Below are positions 22,210 to 27,539 of a stretch of 31,374 nucleotides of DNA, piece by piece; the stretch's first letter is position 1; every line of letters begins with the position of its first letter. Under the pieces are notes generated by a model. The model worked only from the letters and a program-made list of their open reading frames with translations. It was not told the origin of the DNA and made no database searches. This DNA comes from a virus. The DNA lies in IMG/VR virus record IMGVR_UViG_3300042691_018666, positions 1 through 31,374 of that record; one strand, given 5' to 3'. The translations under genes and the position numbers were made by a program.

Positions 22210-22940
22210 TGAAAAACAATACAGTAACTATATATTATGCACCCGTCCCACGTATAGACGGGTATCTAGAACATTTACACTACCAAAGCCCAAATCTACT
22301 ATCTACTGAGTATGCTAAAAAGATCATTAAGGGTAGAGGACCATTTTCTAGTTTATTTTCATGCCCTGCTTCTGCAAATAAATTAAAAAGAACTTTAGTT
22401 TATACAAGTCCCTTTGAAATGTCAGTTAAATATGACATAGAAAAAGAGCCTAAGATTTTTGATTTTACTAGAGATAGAATGACAATAGACTTTGTTAGAG
22501 ACCCAATGTTTGATTTTGGTCCAACTCTAGGTTTATCTCTGGGATTTTCAATATTTGCTGATCAGCCTTTAGAGGCTTCTTTTACAGCACCATACTTCCA
22601 CAAAACTCAATACATGAATTATGGATCTGTAATTCCAGGTAACTTTGATATCGGTCAATGGTTTAGACCATATAATTTTGAATTGCAAATGTGGGAAAAC
22701 GCTGGTGAGTTACACATAGAAAAAGATGAACCATTGTTTTATGTTGAGTTTTTAACTGACAAGAAGATTGTATTTAAAGAGTTTGTCTTTACCCCGCTAT
22801 TGGACAAATATATGCAATCTTGTGTTAATTCAACAATTGTTTTTGGATTAGGTCAATCTTTACAGGATCGTTATAATAGATTTAAGAATTCAAGACTTAG
22901 AGAAAAAATTCTTGCAGAGATAAATAAAAATTTGGTTTAA
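22209..22940 (+). CDS. DUF6065-like relative, divergent member
   Basis: The 243-residue product begins MKNNTVTIYYAPVPRIDGYL. It shares the general layout of the three paralogues: an internal GLSLGFSIFADQPL block, IGQWFRPYNFELQMW, then GELHIEKDEPLFYVEFLTDK, which mirrors GIIEKGTPMIQVIPFKRD in paralogue 2. Identity is low, so common descent is an inference. It has no signal peptide or membrane segment. The start overlaps the zinc-ribbon stop; an earlier GTG would overlap that gene by 22 bases and is less likely. It ends two bases from the converging paralogue 3. Confidence 0.65.
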   Translation: MKNNTVTIYYAPVPRIDGYLEHLHYQSPNLLSTEYAKKIIKGRGPFSSLFSCPASANKLKRTLVYTSPFEMSVKYDIEKEPKIFDFTRDRMTIDFVRDPMFDFGPTLGLSLGFSIFADQPLEASFTAPYFHKTQYMNYGSVIPGNFDIGQWFRPYNFELQMWENAGELHIEKDEPLFYVEFLTDKKIVFKEFVFTPLLDKYMQSCVNSTIVFGLGQSLQDRYNRFKNSRLREKILAEINKNLV

Positions 22941-22941
22941 A

Positions 22942-23658
22942 CTATTTAAAACTTTTATTTGTCCAGATATTCTTAACATAGTTGTTTACAATTGTTGAAA
23001 GACTTTCTTTGTTTAAGTTAGCAAAAAATTCTTGCTCATCATAAAAATTAAATGACGATTCCCAGTTGTCTCTTTTAAATGGAACAATCTGTGCAATTGG
23101 AGTTCCCTTTTCAACAATACCATTAAAGTCTTTTTTAACAAATACTGGAGGAAGTAAAGGGTGATGTGATTTATCATAATCTATAATCCCAAAAATTGGT
23201 TTAAATACAGGGTTAGGATATCCTGCTGGTGGCATTATCAATAAAGAGTATCCCTTTGGTAGTTTTGGCACCCAGGGATTTCTATACTTTAGTTGTAGAT
23301 TTTGATCATATCCTTCTGGAACCTCAACCTCTTGACCATTGTGTTCTTCAAATACTGGATAACTAACTCTCCAGTCAATAGATATTTGACCATCATTATT
23401 TTTTACAAGCACATCTGACCATAGTGGTAGCATATATCCAAATGTTAGTGTATCTAGCATTGGACGACATTTTTTAAATGATGCGTTTGTGTTATTGTTT
23501 TCTATAACTAATGTTTTTCCGTCAGGATTTTTAGGACCACGCACATATGGGTCTGCCTCTTTCCACCATTCAGGAATATATTTAGAGGCAGGTTCAGGTT
23601 TTGGAGCAATATCATACATCATTTTGCTTGTTGCCCAGAACTCAATTTTTTTATTCAT
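22942..23658 (-). CDS. Phage protein of a DUF6065-like family, paralogue 3
   Basis: The 238-residue product carries the same blocks as the pair at 12830-14295: ASKYIPEWWKE near residue 24, KKCRPMLDTLTFGYMLP, GYSLLIMPP, IDYDKSHH, PVFVKKDFNGIV, GTPIAQIVPFKRDNW and a C-terminal W..KSF. It lies on the opposite strand and about 9 kb from them. The ATG at 23658 follows AGGTGGGG by five bases; the GTG three codons upstream is inside that ribosome site and unlikely. It follows the 45-residue Cys-rich gene by 14 bases and is in its operon. Confidence 0.75.
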   Translation of the reverse strand: MNKKIEFWATSKMMYDIAPKPEPASKYIPEWWKEADPYVRGPKNPDGKTLVIENNNTNASFKKCRPMLDTLTFGYMLPLWSDVLVKNNDGQISIDWRVSYPVFEEHNGQEVEVPEGYDQNLQLKYRNPWVPKLPKGYSLLIMPPAGYPNPVFKPIFGIIDYDKSHHPLLPPVFVKKDFNGIVEKGTPIAQIVPFKRDNWESSFNFYDEQEFFANLNKESLSTIVNNYVKNIWTNKSFK

Positions 23659-23672
23659 ATACCCCACCTATT

Positions 23673-23810
23673 TTATATTTTATGATCTGATTCAGACTTG
23701 CAAGTACATCCATTGCAACAGGTTTCTGAAAAAACCTTTATAGCCAGAGAAGATGATTCTGTCTCAAATAGTGGATACTTATCGTTATCTACGTTATCTA
23801 GTATGGCCAT
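23673..23810 (-). CDS. 45-residue cysteine-rich protein, leaderless
   Basis: A short gene encodes MAILDNVDNDKYPLFETESS and later ETCCNGCTCKSESDHK, a tight cluster of four cysteines that could bind a metal. TATAAT (23817-23822) ends six bases before the ATG, so the mRNA should be leaderless. It is the first gene of an operon with paralogue 3. I recognise no family. Confidence 0.65.
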   Translation of the reverse strand: MAILDNVDNDKYPLFETESSSLAIKVFSETCCNGCTCKSESDHKI

Positions 23811-23816
23811 AGAATC

Positions 23817-23822
23817 ATTATA
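23817..23822 (-). promoter_or_regulatory. Leaderless -10 of the Cys-rich gene
   Basis: GGGTATAAT on the minus strand, then six bases and the ATG. Upstream, TTCAGATTT occurs twice in the same direction. Confidence 0.55.
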
Positions 23823-23969
23823 CCCTATCCCGTCGAAATCTGAAAAATTTTATAAAAACCACTTTTGCCAAAATCTGAATATTTTTCAAATGTGTATGAT
23901 ACATACTTTTGTAAAATAAAAATAATTTAAATAGTGAGCACACTAGCAGGGTGTGTGCAAAGATCTTGA

Positions 23970-24006
23970 CACTAGTGCCACCTAACTTTTTAGCACTAGT
24001 GCCACC
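23970..24006. repeat. 13-base direct repeat
   Basis: CACTAGTGCCACC occurs at 23970-23982 and 23994-24006. The second copy sits in a perfect 10-base palindrome (GCACTAGTGC). It lies just past the last gene of the leftward micro-gene operon. A GCACAC/GTGTGC inverted repeat lies to its left near 23938-23958. Confidence 0.6.
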
Positions 24007-24014
24007 GATTTATT

Positions 24015-24113
24015 CTAACACTTGCAAGGGTCTATGCGGGTCTCTTTTTCATCAAAAATAATTATACCCGTATCCCCACAACTTTCGCAAGTGTGTGCAT
24101 ACATAGCGCTCAT
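24015..24113 (-). CDS. 32-residue Cys-rich micro-protein
   Basis: The product reads MSAMYAHTCESCGDTGIIIF and ends DPCKC. CxxC near the start and CxC at the end suggest a minimal zinc ribbon. The ATG overlaps the stop of the gene upstream (ATGA). It is the last gene of a four-gene leftward chain with overlapping ends. Confidence 0.6.
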   Translation of the reverse strand: MSAMYAHTCESCGDTGIIIFDEKETRIDPCKC

Positions 24114-24274
24114 TGCTCAGGCTCCTTCTCTAATAGTATTCCTAGAATTAACTCTAACTGCGGTGTAGTTAGTAGTGCTTGGGCGCAACCCCATGACCAT
24201 GCTAAGTCCATGTCTCCATAGTGCTTTTTAGCAAGAGTGTTAATTTGTTGAGCAATCTCAAAATTAGTTTTCAC
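24110..24274 (-). CDS. 54-residue early protein of unknown function
   Basis: The product reads (M)KTNFEIAQQINTLAKKHYGD, then MDLAWSWGCAQALLTTPQLE, and is predicted to be helical. It uses a GTG start that shares its first base with the preceding TAG (TAGTG), and its own stop overlaps the next ATG. These overlaps on both sides are the evidence for it. No family recognised. Confidence 0.6.
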   Translation of the reverse strand: MKTNFEIAQQINTLAKKHYGDMDLAWSWGCAQALLTTPQLELILGILLEKEPEQ

Positions 24275-24420
24275 TAGTTTTCTTCTTTCTCTAGTAGGTA
24301 TTGGTTATTTAGAGGGCGAGCATTGTTAGAGAACATAGCCTCTATCTTAGCCTTATCCTTTTCACGCTGGATAGCGTAGCGAGCCTGTTGCTCTGCTCTT
24401 ATTCTTTCTAGTGTGCTCAT
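24274..24420 (-). CDS. 48-residue charged helical protein
   Basis: The product reads MSTLERIRAEQQARYAIQRE and then KDKAKIEAMFSNNARPLNNQ. It is highly charged and probably a single long helix or coiled coil. Its ATG overlaps the preceding TGA, and its TAG overlaps the next GTG. No family recognised. Confidence 0.6.
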   Translation of the reverse strand: MSTLERIRAEQQARYAIQREKDKAKIEAMFSNNARPLNNQYLLEKEEN

Positions 24421-24512
24421 TTGTTAGCACCTTTCTTTAGTAGGGTTAGGGCTTGCGCTAGGCTTTCCTTGCGCTGGGCTTCTACATAAGCCTTGTATTC
24501 ATCTAGTGTCAT
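24417..24512 (-). CDS. 31-residue early micro-protein
   Basis: The product reads MTLDEYKAYVEAQRKESLAQ and ends LLKKGANK, a likely amphipathic helix. AAAGG stands in good position (GAAAGGTCAGATAA before the ATG). It is the first gene of the leftward chain and follows an early-type promoter at 24547-24569. Confidence 0.6.
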   Translation of the reverse strand: MTLDEYKAYVEAQRKESLAQALTLLKKGANK

Positions 24513-24546
24513 TTATCTGACCTTTCTTGTTAATCTTTATACTGGA

Positions 24547-24569
24547 AGTCTATCAGAGGGGACTGACAA
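24547..24569 (-). promoter_or_regulatory. Early promoter, TTTGTCAG type, leftward
   Basis: On the minus strand AATTTGTCAG is followed, 11 bases after TTGTCA, by TAGACT preceded by TG. A CRP-like site lies upstream at 24607-24622 and a CGACACG at 24588-24594. Confidence 0.55.
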
Positions 24570-24606
24570 ATTAGCCGTTTTTTCGGGCGTGTCGGGAAAG
24601 TATTTT

Positions 24607-24622
24607 TGTGATTTAGGTCACG
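24607..24622. promoter_or_regulatory. CRP/GlxR-like operator 1
   Basis: TGTGATTTAGGTCACG fits TGTGA-N6-TCACA with one mismatch. Its centre is 62.5 bases from the first base of the leftward -10 at 24547-24552. It overlaps the end of the 38-residue gene. Confidence 0.45.
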
Positions 24623-24734
24623 CTCCAAAGGCAAAGGCTAGGGCTATTGCTATGCCTAAGCCTACAAAGGCTCCGATAGGGGCATAGTCTGCGTTCTCGT
24701 CTAACCAGTCAATGAGGGCGGTAAATGGGTTCAT
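24618..24734 (-). CDS. 38-residue membrane micro-protein
   Basis: The product reads MNPFTALIDWLDENADYAPI followed by GAFVGLGIAIALAFAFGA, so the second half is one membrane segment and the N-terminus is acidic. GAAAGG lies ten bases upstream of the ATG. It is the first leftward gene after the divergent control region and has its own promoter at 24784-24812. Function unknown; small phage membrane proteins can affect lysis, exclusion or the host envelope. Confidence 0.6.
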   Translation of the reverse strand: MNPFTALIDWLDENADYAPIGAFVGLGIAIALAFAFGA

Positions 24735-24783
24735 GTTAGTGACCTTTCGTTTAGTAGTTAGATTTTAACTATCTAATACTGCA

Positions 24784-24812
24784 AGTATAACAGAGAAATG
24801 TCAAAAAGTCAA
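24784..24812 (-). promoter_or_regulatory. Leftward early promoter
   Basis: On the minus strand TTGACT, a 17-base spacer and TATACT. The 17-base string TTGACTTTTTGACATTT is identical in the rightward promoter at 26281. Confidence 0.7.
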
Positions 24813-24833
24813 GACGACACGCCGTATAGTTAA

Positions 24834-24849
24834 TGTGATCTCCACCACA
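24834..24849. promoter_or_regulatory. CRP/GlxR-like operator 2
   Basis: TGTGATCTCCACCACA, one mismatch. Its centre is 52.5 bases from the start of the leftward -10 at 24784-24789. Confidence 0.45.
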
Positions 24850-24853
24850 TAGG

Positions 24854-24877
24854 TTATACACAGGGGGTTGTGGATAA
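24854..24877. promoter_or_regulatory. Inverted DnaA-box pair
   Basis: TTATACACA (24854-24862, one mismatch) and TGTGGATAA (24869-24877, the reverse complement of the perfect box TTATCCACA). Confidence 0.6.
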
Positions 24878-24949
24878 CTTTTTTTCGACCCGTTTTTGTC
24901 AAGGCGACACGCTGAGAATAGTGGTCATTCTTTTCTTTGACCATTCAAA

Positions 24950-24981
24950 TGTGACCCTTATCACTTGTGATACACCTCACA
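24950..24981. promoter_or_regulatory. Tandem CRP/GlxR-like operators 3 and 4
   Basis: TGTGACCCTTATCACT (24950-24965, one mismatch) directly abuts TGTGATACACCTCACA (24966-24981, perfect). Their centres are 74.5 and 58.5 bases before the -10 at 25032. Confidence 0.6.
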
Positions 24982-25014
24982 ATGTCCGTTTTGATACCAT
25001 TTTGGACTTGCGAT

Positions 25015-25037
25015 TTGTCAGACCCCCATGCTACACT
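25015..25037 (+). promoter_or_regulatory. Rightward early promoter, TTTGTCAG type
   Basis: ATTTGTCAG, then TGCTACACT; the hexamer TACACT (25032-25037) starts 11 bases after TTGTCA. It serves the micro-gene operon 25092-26163. Confidence 0.6.
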
Positions 25038-25091
25038 TACAGTATAAAGAAACACAGGCGGTAAAGAAATCCGCTAAGAAAGGTGGTCACT

Positions 25092-25268
25092 ATGACTACA
25101 CTAAACACACTATGCAAGTGGCATGAGCCTCTTGTTTCCGCTATCTCAGAAATCGGAGATGAGCAATTTACACTATGCATGAATTGCGATAGCAACATTG
25201 AGCGTTACTACTATGATAGTGACCCTGAGCAATTTCCAGCATGGACAGAGTGGAAGGTGTCAGCATGA
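25092..25268 (+). CDS. 58-residue Cys-containing early protein
   Basis: The product reads MTTLNTLCKWHEPLVSAISE, later FTLCMNCDSNIERYYYD. A CxxC and an upstream Cys/His pair (CKWH) could form a zinc finger. AAAGGTGG precedes the ATG, so this start is preferred over a GTG three codons earlier. The stop overlaps the next ATG (ATGA). First gene of a tightly overlapping rightward operon. Confidence 0.65.
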   Translation: MTTLNTLCKWHEPLVSAISEIGDEQFTLCMNCDSNIERYYYDSDPEQFPAWTEWKVSA

Positions 25269-25447
25269 ACGATACTATGCAATTTATAGACGAGCAAGGT
25301 CTATGCGCTATGGATAACATTTGCGCTTTCTGCATTACACTATTTGACGGGTGGAATAGATTTTGCCCAGCGTGTAAGGACTACAAGGGCGTTATGGCTC
25401 TCCCTGATTTTATTAACACTTATGGAAAGGAAGGACTTACAAGATGA
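25265..25447 (+). CDS. 60-residue zinc-ribbon early protein
   Basis: The product reads MNDTMQFIDEQGLCAMDNIC, then AFCITLFDGWNRFCPACKDY. CAFC and CPAC form a plausible zinc ribbon. Both ends overlap neighbours by ATGA. Family not recognised. Confidence 0.65.
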   Translation: MNDTMQFIDEQGLCAMDNICAFCITLFDGWNRFCPACKDYKGVMALPDFINTYGKEGLTR

Positions 25448-25608
25448 GTACCTTTGTTAATCTCCCCTCAGTTTGTGGGGCAACATCTGCAAGCGTAGAT
25501 GTCTATGACTTAGACCTTAACCCTCATGGGGTTATCTGTTGTGACAATTGCAAATCAATTGTGTTGTGCCGTAAGGCTTGGGATTTCTTGTATAAGGAGA
25601 GTAACTAA
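25444..25608 (+). CDS. 54-residue Cys-rich early protein
   Basis: The product reads MSTFVNLPSVCGATSASVDV, later VICCDNCKSIVLCRKAWDFL. The CCDNC...C cluster could bind zinc. The start overlaps the preceding stop by ATGA and the end lies one base before the next ATG. Family not recognised. Confidence 0.65.
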   Translation: MSTFVNLPSVCGATSASVDVYDLDLNPHGVICCDNCKSIVLCRKAWDFLYKESN

Positions 25609-25609
25609 C

Positions 25610-25720
25610 ATGGACTTCTATGATGACTACTATGAGACAGACATGCTTCGCCCTAATGCGAAATCATGCTATTGCAAAATCCATTCTATTTGTACTAATT
25701 GTAAGGAGAGTTATAACTAA
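25610..25720 (+). CDS. 36-residue Cys-rich early protein
   Basis: The product reads MDFYDDYYETDMLRPNAKSC, then YCKIHSICTNCKESYN. The C-x-C-x2-H-x2-C-x2-C spacing suggests metal binding. AAGGAGAG in the end of the previous gene serves as ribosome site; the stop overlaps the next ATG (TAATG). Confidence 0.62.
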   Translation: MDFYDDYYETDMLRPNAKSCYCKIHSICTNCKESYN

Positions 25721-25857
25721 TGCCAATTTTTAATTTTGAGTTATTTGTAGATGTTGAGGCAGATGATTTTGAGTCTGCACTATCATGGCTAAAGGCTATG
25801 CCCCTTGAGAGACAATTAGACTTTCATGTTATTGACTATAAACAATTGGAGGCTTAA
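25720..25857 (+). CDS. 45-residue acidic early protein
   Basis: The product reads MPIFNFELFVDVEADDFESA, then LSWLKAMPLERQLDFHVIDY. It is similar in length and opening pattern to the next gene (NVLISYAVEAEDEMRA): both have a beta strand, V(D/E)AE, then a helix. The two may be distant duplicates. The start overlaps the preceding stop. Confidence 0.62.
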   Translation: MPIFNFELFVDVEADDFESALSWLKAMPLERQLDFHVIDYKQLEA

Positions 25858-25860
25858 CAA

Positions 25861-26010
25861 ATGACTAAATACAATGTACTTATTTCTTATGCAGTAGAAG
25901 CAGAGGACGAAATGCGAGCATTGTTCGCACTTAACAAAACACTAATGCCACTTAGTGAAAACGAATTGACTAAGTTTGACGCATTTCTAGTAGAGGAGGC
26001 TACACAATGA
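25861..26010 (+). CDS. 49-residue acidic early protein
   Basis: The product reads MTKYNVLISYAVEAEDEMRA and then LFALNKTLMPLSENELTKFD. GGAGG lies ten bases before the ATG. Its fold pattern resembles that of the gene before it. The TGA overlaps the next ATG. Family not recognised. Confidence 0.62.
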   Translation: MTKYNVLISYAVEAEDEMRALFALNKTLMPLSENELTKFDAFLVEEATQ

Positions 26011-26096
26011 AAACACTTCAAGAGAAATTAGATTTGGTGTCTAAAGAATTAGAACCAATACTTTGGGATTTGCTAAATGAAATTGAGGAGAAATAA
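26007..26096 (+). CDS. 29-residue early micro-protein
   Basis: The product reads MKTLQEKLDLVSKELEPILW and ends DLLNEIEEK, a likely amphipathic acidic helix. GAGGAGG stands upstream, and the ATG overlaps the preceding TGA. Confidence 0.55.
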   Translation: MKTLQEKLDLVSKELEPILWDLLNEIEEK

Positions 26097-26097
26097 A

Positions 26098-26163
26098 TTG
26101 TTAGTTATTCTAATCGCAATTACTTCATTTGCTTTTGTTATTGCAATTCATAATGGTGCATAA
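26098..26163 (+). CDS. 21-residue membrane micropeptide 1
   Basis: The peptide reads (M)LVILIAITSFAFVIAIHNGA and is nearly all one membrane segment. The start is TTG, one base after the previous stop, with GAGGAG nine bases upstream. It is the last gene before a strong terminator. Two other peptides of exactly this length occur at 28260 and 29557. Confidence 0.5.
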   Translation: MLVILIAITSFAFVIAIHNGA

Positions 26164-26174
26164 ACAATAATAAG

Positions 26175-26205
26175 TTTTTCAGGATTGATCCCCTGAAAAA
26201 TTTTT
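26175..26205 (+). terminator. Intrinsic terminator
   Basis: TTTTTCAGG and CCTGAAAAA form a 9-bp stem with an inner GGAT/ATCC, followed by TTTTT. It ends the 25092-26163 operon. Confidence 0.9.
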
Positions 26206-26215
26206 CGACAAAAAG

Positions 26216-26236
26216 TTATCCACAGGCTTATCCACA
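26216..26236 (+). promoter_or_regulatory. Two perfect DnaA boxes, 12 bases apart
   Basis: TTATCCACA at 26216-26224 and 26228-26236, in the same direction and about one helical turn apart. Confidence 0.7.
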
Positions 26237-26243
26237 GGGTAGA

Positions 26244-26259
26244 TGTGGTGTAACTCACA
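26244..26259. promoter_or_regulatory. CRP/GlxR-like operator 5
   Basis: TGTGGTGTAACTCACA, one mismatch, centred 52.5 bases before the -10 at 26304. A CGACACG follows at 26262. Confidence 0.45.
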
Positions 26260-26280
26260 CACGACACGCCGTGACAGGAT

Positions 26281-26309
26281 TTGACTTTTTGACATTTTCT
26301 TGCTATACT
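26281..26309 (+). promoter_or_regulatory. Rightward early promoter
   Basis: TTGACT (26281), 17 bases, TATACT (26304-26309) preceded by TGC. The -35 region is identical over 17 bases to the leftward promoter at 24784. Confidence 0.7.
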
Positions 26310-26346
26310 TCTAGTATAACAATTAAATAAGGACAGACAAGGCAAT

Positions 26347-26397
26347 GAGCCTTAGCAAATAAATGTGACTAGAATCACAGCGAGCCTAAGCAAATAA
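26347..26397 (+). repeat. Direct repeat flanking a CRP-like site
   Basis: GAGCCTTAGCAAATAA (26347-26362) and GAGCCTAAGCAAATAA (26382-26397) differ at one base and lie on either side of operator 6. Confidence 0.65.
26364..26379. promoter_or_regulatory. CRP/GlxR-like operator 6
   Basis: TGTGACTAGAATCACA is a perfect match, centred 53.5 bases before the -10 at 26425. It is also downstream of the promoter at 26281. Confidence 0.6.
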
Positions 26398-26407
26398 GTG
26401 CCCCAAT

Positions 26408-26430
26408 TTGTCAGTGGTCCGTGATAGGAT
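26408..26430 (+). promoter_or_regulatory. Rightward early promoter, TTTGTCAG type
   Basis: AATTTGTCAG, then TGATAGGAT with the hexamer 11 bases after TTGTCA. Confidence 0.55.
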
Positions 26431-26462
26431 AGTCTTATCACTTAAAGAAAGGAAGTCACTCA

Positions 26463-26660
26463 ATGACTTACACTATAACACTAGAAACCTTTTCAGGTTC
26501 TACCAAAAAAATCAACTTCTCATCACGAGGTCAGGTTGCTCAATTCGTATCTCAATACCCTAACACTTTACCTGTTGGCGTATCTGTTAAAGTCGCTTGC
26601 GACTCTCTTGGAATTAGTGGCACACTTCGTGGCACTCGTACACTTACAAACTCAAACTAA
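26463..26660 (+). CDS. 65-residue early protein
   Basis: The product reads MTYTITLETFSGSTKKINFS, then RGQVAQFVSQYPNTLPVGVS. It looks like a small beta-alpha fold; no family is recognised. AAAGGAAG precedes the ATG. It heads a three-gene unit read from two tandem promoters (26281 and 26408). Confidence 0.68.
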   Translation: MTYTITLETFSGSTKKINFSSRGQVAQFVSQYPNTLPVGVSVKVACDSLGISGTLRGTRTLTNSN

Positions 26661-26680
26661 AGAATAGGAAAACTAAAAAA

Positions 26681-26887
26681 ATGACATCAATTGAACACTC
26701 ACTAAAATTTGTAACAGAATTTGATGAAACTCATCCAGTCGCTATGCAGGCCCTTGCACTGCCTCATGAGCAATTAGTAACACTGCTTGAAGGAATGCTA
26801 AAGGACCTACTTGTTCCCGCACTACTTCCAGAAATTAACAAAATCAATGAAAACGGGTCCTATGCAATTCTAAAGGTGGTTGCATAA
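26681..26887 (+). CDS. 68-residue early protein
   Basis: The product reads MTSIEHSLKFVTEFDETHPV, then AMQALALPHEQLVTLLEGML, and appears helical and acidic. AGGA is upstream. Its TAA overlaps the next ATG. Family not recognised. Confidence 0.65.
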   Translation: MTSIEHSLKFVTEFDETHPVAMQALALPHEQLVTLLEGMLKDLLVPALLPEINKINENGSYAILKVVA

Positions 26888-27081
26888 TGATGACTCGTAA
26901 AGACTATGTAGAAACTGCAAACATTCTAAATAAATTTGCGGATAGAATTGACTCACATGATTTTGAAGATTTAATTTTTGAATTCAGTGAGTGGTTCGCT
27001 TCTGATAATCCTAGATTTGATGAGCAAAGATTTTTTGACGCTTGCATGGATTCGGAAGAATTTCTCGCAACGTTAAAATAA
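26887..27081 (+). CDS. 64-residue acidic early protein
   Basis: The product reads MMTRKDYVETANILNKFADR, then IDSHDFEDLIFEFSEWFASD. It resembles a family of short phage proteins with the pattern RKDYxxxAxIL found widely in phages. It is helical and acidic. The start overlaps the preceding stop (TAATG). A hairpin of the conserved 3' family follows 12 bases after the stop. Confidence 0.7.
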   Translation: MMTRKDYVETANILNKFADRIDSHDFEDLIFEFSEWFASDNPRFDEQRFFDACMDSEEFLATLK

Positions 27082-27092
27082 AAACAAAATCC

Positions 27093-27124
27093 TGAGCAAG
27101 ATCTAAAACTGCTCAAAATTTTTC
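27093..27124 (+). terminator. TGAGCA hairpin family, copy 1
   Basis: TGAGCA (27093-27098), an 11-base loop ending AAAAC, and TGCTCA (27110-27115), followed by AAATTTTT. Confidence 0.7.
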
Positions 27125-27133
27125 GACCCGCCG

Positions 27134-27163
27134 TTATCCACAGGTCAGACTAAGTTATCCACA
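27134..27163 (+). promoter_or_regulatory. Two perfect DnaA boxes, 21 bases apart
   Basis: TTATCCACA at 27134-27142 and 27155-27163, same direction, two helical turns apart. Confidence 0.7.
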
Positions 27164-27175
27164 GGTCATATTTTT

Positions 27176-27207
27176 TGTGAGGTTTATCACATGGCTTGAG
27201 CGTCTCA
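27176..27207. promoter_or_regulatory. CRP/GlxR-like operator 7 with TGAGCGTCTCA
   Basis: TGTGAGGTTTATCACA (27176-27191) is perfect. TGAGCGTCTCA follows five bases later (27197-27207), the same arrangement as at 29639. Confidence 0.6.
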
Positions 27208-27239
27208 CTATTTAAGATTACTTGCTAGTAACTATACTT

Positions 27240-27262
27240 TTGTCAGTAGCCCATGATAGGAT
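27240..27262 (+). promoter_or_regulatory. Rightward early promoter, TTTGTCAG type
   Basis: TTTTGTCAG, then TGATAGGAT, hexamer 11 bases after TTGTCA. A separate TATACT lies at 27233-27238. Confidence 0.55.
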
Positions 27263-27304
27263 TACAGAGTAATAAAGTAATTAAACAAACGAAAGGCGGA
27301 CATA

Positions 27305-27535
27305 ATGTCAGCACTAACTTATACAATAGATAGCCTACTAGTAGGAAAATCCTATCGCTCAAACTCTCGTCACTTAGAGGGAGTAATTAAAGAGGCAACG
27401 CCTCACGATGCATGGTATGGCAACGAATACCAAGCGTATCGTATTCTTGTTCGTCCTACTTATACAGTAGGCAACACTTCACTTAATCGTTGGAAAGATT
27501 TTTATGCGGTTGTCGCAGTAAAGGTAATGGGGTAA
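27305..27535 (+). CDS. 76-residue early protein
   Basis: The product reads MSALTYTIDSLLVGKSYRSN, then SRHLEGVIKEATPHDAWYGN. It is beta-rich and may be a small SH3-like or DNA-mimic fold, but no family is recognised. GAAAGGCGG precedes the ATG. First of six closely packed genes (to 28569). Confidence 0.68.
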   Translation: MSALTYTIDSLLVGKSYRSNSRHLEGVIKEATPHDAWYGNEYQAYRILVRPTYTVGNTSLNRWKDFYAVVAVKVMG

Positions 27536-27539
27536 ATAA

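Larger units (their letters stand above)
24735..25091. promoter_or_regulatory. Divergent early control region
   Basis: This 357-base gap separates leftward and rightward early genes and contains no gene. It holds a leftward promoter (24784-24812), a rightward promoter (25015-25037), three CRP-like sites (24834, 24950, 24966), an inverted pair of DnaA-box-like 9-mers (24854 and 24869), two CGACACG motifs (24815 and 24905) and TTTTTCGACCCG (24881). It is a candidate early switch and possible replication origin. Confidence 0.65.

Noticed and set aside
26345-26362. A five-codon reading frame (MSLSK) in the early leader
   Set aside because: It is too short to support without data and lies within a direct repeat; the repeat explanation is sufficient.
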